From JANOAR01 sp031411235 (GTDB lineage: Bacteria > Verrucomicrobiota > Verrucomicrobiia > Verrucomicrobiales > Verrucomicrobiaceae): a stretch of DNA of 8,645 bases. How positions within the stretch are numbered: the first letter of the stretch is position 1; each line of letters starts with the position of its first letter. The position numbers and the translations under genes were made by a program. Location of the stretch: assembly GCA_031411235.1 (NCBI GenBank), contig JANOAR010000301.1, positions 1-8,645 on the forward strand, given 5' to 3'. Below the pieces are notes generated by a model. The model had not been told where the DNA came from. It ran no database searches and worked only from the letters and a program-made list of their open reading frames with translations. This document shows, one piece after another, positions 7,022-8,645 of this stretch.

Positions 7022-7462
7022 TTACCGGAAGCCCTTGTAAGTCATCAAGGCACCGAGTAGCACCACGAAATAGCCCGCCCATTGGGCACCCGAGAACGAG
7101 GTTAGGCCACCTTCCACGACAGCGGTGTCGGGCTGGCCAGGGATGAGCCTCACGGTGGTTGCCGCTGTGACGATCTTGTCTTTCCCTTCGACCTTGCTCT
7201 CAAAGTGTTTCTTCCCCACGGCAAATTTTTGCGTCTGTTGGGCCTGGGCCTCGCCCCACTGAACCGTCAGGATGTAGCGTTTTTTGCCTTTTGAGCCCGA
7301 CTCAATCGAGGCCCCAATGATTTGCGCGGGCTCCGTCACGCCATGAGCCTGCAACTCATTCGCCTGTTTTTGGGCGTAATGACCGAAGCCAACAAACACC
7401 AGACCGATGGCCACAACGATAAGGCCGAAGACCAACATTTGAGTCTGAACTTTTGTTCTCAT
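7022..7462 (-). CDS. DUF3592-like membrane protein
   Basis: Small membrane protein of 146 residues with two hydrophobic helices, about 8-27 and 124-142, flanking a soluble segment of about 95 residues. The soluble part is rich in predicted beta-strand (for example KKRYILTVQWG at 60-70 and TVRLIPGQPDTAVVEGG at 103-119). It contains V-R-L-I-P-G-Q-P-D, similar to the V-x-Y-x-P-x-x-P motif of DUF3592 proteins. This architecture, TM - extracytoplasmic beta domain - TM, fits DUF3592, a family of unknown function. It starts at an ATG without a Shine-Dalgarno sequence. It is followed by the long inverted repeat and preceded by a 176-base spacer, so it may be transcribed alone or from the upstream secreted-protein gene. 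Base composition is lower in GC than the kinase region. Confidence 0.75.
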   Translation of the reverse strand: MRTKVQTQMLVFGLIVVAIGLVFVGFGHYAQKQANELQAHGVTEPAQIIGASIESGSKGKKRYILTVQWGEAQAQQTQKFAVGKKHFESKVEGKDKIVTAATTVRLIPGQPDTAVVEGGLTSFSGAQWAGYFVVLLGALMTYKGFR

Positions 7463-7590
7463 GGATGGCGCTAGGCGGTGAACCTTCCCGACGCAAACAG
7501 AAAGTCACCCACGACGAACAGGGCTACGCATCAAAAGCTTGGAGATTTGAGAACTCTCAGGGATCAAGCGATGGCAAGCGGGAGGCGTCG

Positions 7591-7608
7591 ATGACACGAC
7601 AGTGTCAT
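7591..7608. promoter_or_regulatory. Perfect 7-base palindrome with 4-base spacer (operator-like or weak hairpin)
   Basis: ATGACAC-GACA-GTGTCAT forms a perfect inverted repeat of 7 bases per arm. It lies in the spacer between the secreted-protein gene (stop at 7639 on the minus strand) and the DUF3592-like gene (start at 7462). The symmetry and length resemble a dimeric repressor site, but no regulator gene is adjacent. It could instead form a small hairpin downstream of the secreted-protein gene. No T-run follows on either strand, so a classic terminator is unlikely. Confidence 0.35.
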
Positions 7609-7638
7609 ACGAGCCGTTGCTTACTTCGTTTCGCCCTG

Positions 7639-8478
7639 TTATTCGCGGTCATATGGACTCATGAATGCTTTAGATGGGACGGTGAGGTCATAGCTGTGGT
7701 TGGCTGGTGTCACCTTGTAGCGCCCTACAAACTGGAGCATCCCGATAAACAGAGTCTGTGACCCATGATCATAAATCGCAGAATTTGGGTAAAGGCTACC
7801 CCACCGTGCGTTAGGTATCAAAACCTCCAAATGCCCATCCAGCGAAAGCGCAAGGAGCATGTCCGATGCAATGATGCAGAGGCGACCATCGGGTAACGGC
7901 ATAACCAACTCGCCAGACTGTGGAAGTTCGATAAAGGTTCCAACCGTCCAGTGCTCTTTGCGTCGGAACTCCAGGACTGAACCCTCAGATGAACCCATGT
8001 GCGCTAGACCCTCAACGGCGAAAACGCGTTCCTGGTGGGTGATGAACTGATTCACATGATGATTAGATATGGCGCGTCGATCCTTTCCGTCCGCTGAGAA
8101 CCACCAAAGGGCGGCCCCAAATTCGCCACGGTTGTAGGATGCGAGCCAGCCGTCTGACACCTTGTGAATTACGGAAGGCCCAGCACGAGGATCTCCGTCT
8201 TTCGACTGGTTGAGGGAAAATGCGGGCCTATCACCAGCAATCGTCTCGACCACTCCTTCACCTAACGTCGCTTTTACTCGATTGGGAGCGGCCACGACAC
8301 TCCATTTTATCCCTCTCATATTGGCGCGATTCATAAAAGACCAATATTCGTCAAACTTGCTTTTCGGTGGTGGAGCAATCACAAGCCAGTGACTCACATC
8401 TGGATCAAATTCCTTTGGATGATCCTCCGCTCGCAACAACGCTGCGAAAGCTGCAATAAGGATAGCGATGCGCTTCAT
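7639..8478 (-). CDS. Hypothetical secreted protein, unrecognised family
   Basis: From the chosen ATG the protein has 279 residues and opens with a clear signal peptide: MKR, then a hydrophobic run IAILIAAFAALL, then RAED near the likely cleavage site. The frame stays open upstream to a TTG at 8589, but those 37 codons are basic and unlike a secreted start; another ATG at 8502 is less likely. The mature part is rich in short beta-like strands, aromatic residues and turn motifs such as WWFSADGKDRR and LALSLDGHLEVL, which hints at a beta-propeller-like fold. I see no Asp boxes, catalytic signature or lipobox. Its GC is visibly lower than the left half of the window: 28 of 60 bases at 8341-8400 against 39 of 60 at 1681-1740. 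This may indicate a different origin. No function can be assigned. Confidence 0.7.
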   Translation of the reverse strand: MKRIAILIAAFAALLRAEDHPKEFDPDVSHWLVIAPPPKSKFDEYWSFMNRANMRGIKWSVVAAPNRVKATLGEGVVETIAGDRPAFSLNQSKDGDPRAGPSVIHKVSDGWLASYNRGEFGAALWWFSADGKDRRAISNHHVNQFITHQERVFAVEGLAHMGSSEGSVLEFRRKEHWTVGTFIELPQSGELVMPLPDGRLCIIASDMLLALSLDGHLEVLIPNARWGSLYPNSAIYDHGSQTLFIGMLQFVGRYKVTPANHSYDLTVPSKAFMSPYDRE

Positions 8479-8645
8479 TGGTTGGGCGAACAGTTGGATC
8501 ATTAAACCCGAACGCCGCTTTTGCCATTGGGTTGATGTTGCTTGAGCAGGCGTCAAATTGAGCCGCCGCCGGGAGCCACGATGTCCCAATCTGGGGCTGG
8601 CGGGCGGTCTCGGGCCAATAGCGGCGCGATTGGTTGGTTGGACGT

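Noticed and set aside
7453..7761. Plus-strand open frame of 102 codons across the spacer near 7600
   Set aside because: It spans the spacer and the 3' end of the opposite-strand gene, with no signal peptide, domain or ribosome site, and is best explained as chance.
8479..8589. N-terminal extension of the secreted hypothetical from a TTG start
   Set aside because: It would bury the signal peptide 37 residues into the protein, and its sequence is basic and unlike an export signal.
8479..8645. Integron attC-like core (GCCCAAC on the minus strand just before the hypothetical gene)
   Set aside because: A single 7-base match to a degenerate core is expected by chance. I found no paired GTTRRRY core, no symmetric L boxes and no neighbouring cassettes.

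Overview
The window looks like a stretch of high-GC bacterial chromosome, most plausibly from a Verrucomicrobia/Planctomycetes-type organism. This is inferred from gene content and protein style: a propeller-bearing sensor kinase, a secreted sialidase, and a 217-residue membrane protein that resembles proteins I recall from those phyla. No rRNA, tRNA, CRISPR array, phage or transposase gene is visible. Genes cover most of the window and no gene-free stretch exceeds 300 bases.

Layout. Positions 1-2277 (+) hold the C-terminal part of a large sensor histidine kinase: nine visible propeller repeats, a Y_Y_Y domain, one membrane helix, HisKA_3 and HATPase_c. Its beginning lies left of the window. 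Thirteen bases later, 2291-2917 (+) encodes a NarL/LuxR-type response regulator, and the two form a two-component operon. Convergent to it, with a 3-base gap, is a secreted GH33-type sialidase (2921-4111, -). A 95-base divergent spacer separates the sialidase from a six-helix membrane protein of unknown role (4207/4210-4860, +). This converges on an oligopeptide-type ABC permease pair, oppC (4888-5886, -) and oppB (5879-6799, -), which overlap by 8 bases.

Upstream of oppB is a 222-base spacer dominated by a long imperfect inverted repeat (6875-7004). Next come a two-helix DUF3592-like protein (7022-7462, -), a 176-base spacer with a perfect small palindrome (7591-7608), and an unrecognised secreted protein (7639-8478, -) of visibly lower GC. 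The last 167 bases (8479-8645) hold no gene I can support.

How the genes fit together. The kinase senses a periplasmic or extracellular signal and passes phosphate to the NarL-type regulator. Its closeness to a sialidase makes a glycan-related signal conceivable, but nothing here proves it. The OppBC pair would form the membrane channel of a peptide importer whose ATPases and binding protein must be encoded elsewhere. No gene examined has a correctly spaced Shine-Dalgarno sequence, so initiation appears largely SD-independent. I see no clear undescribed multi-gene system. The most unusual items are the inverted-repeat element, the lack of SD sites, and the two unassigned proteins.
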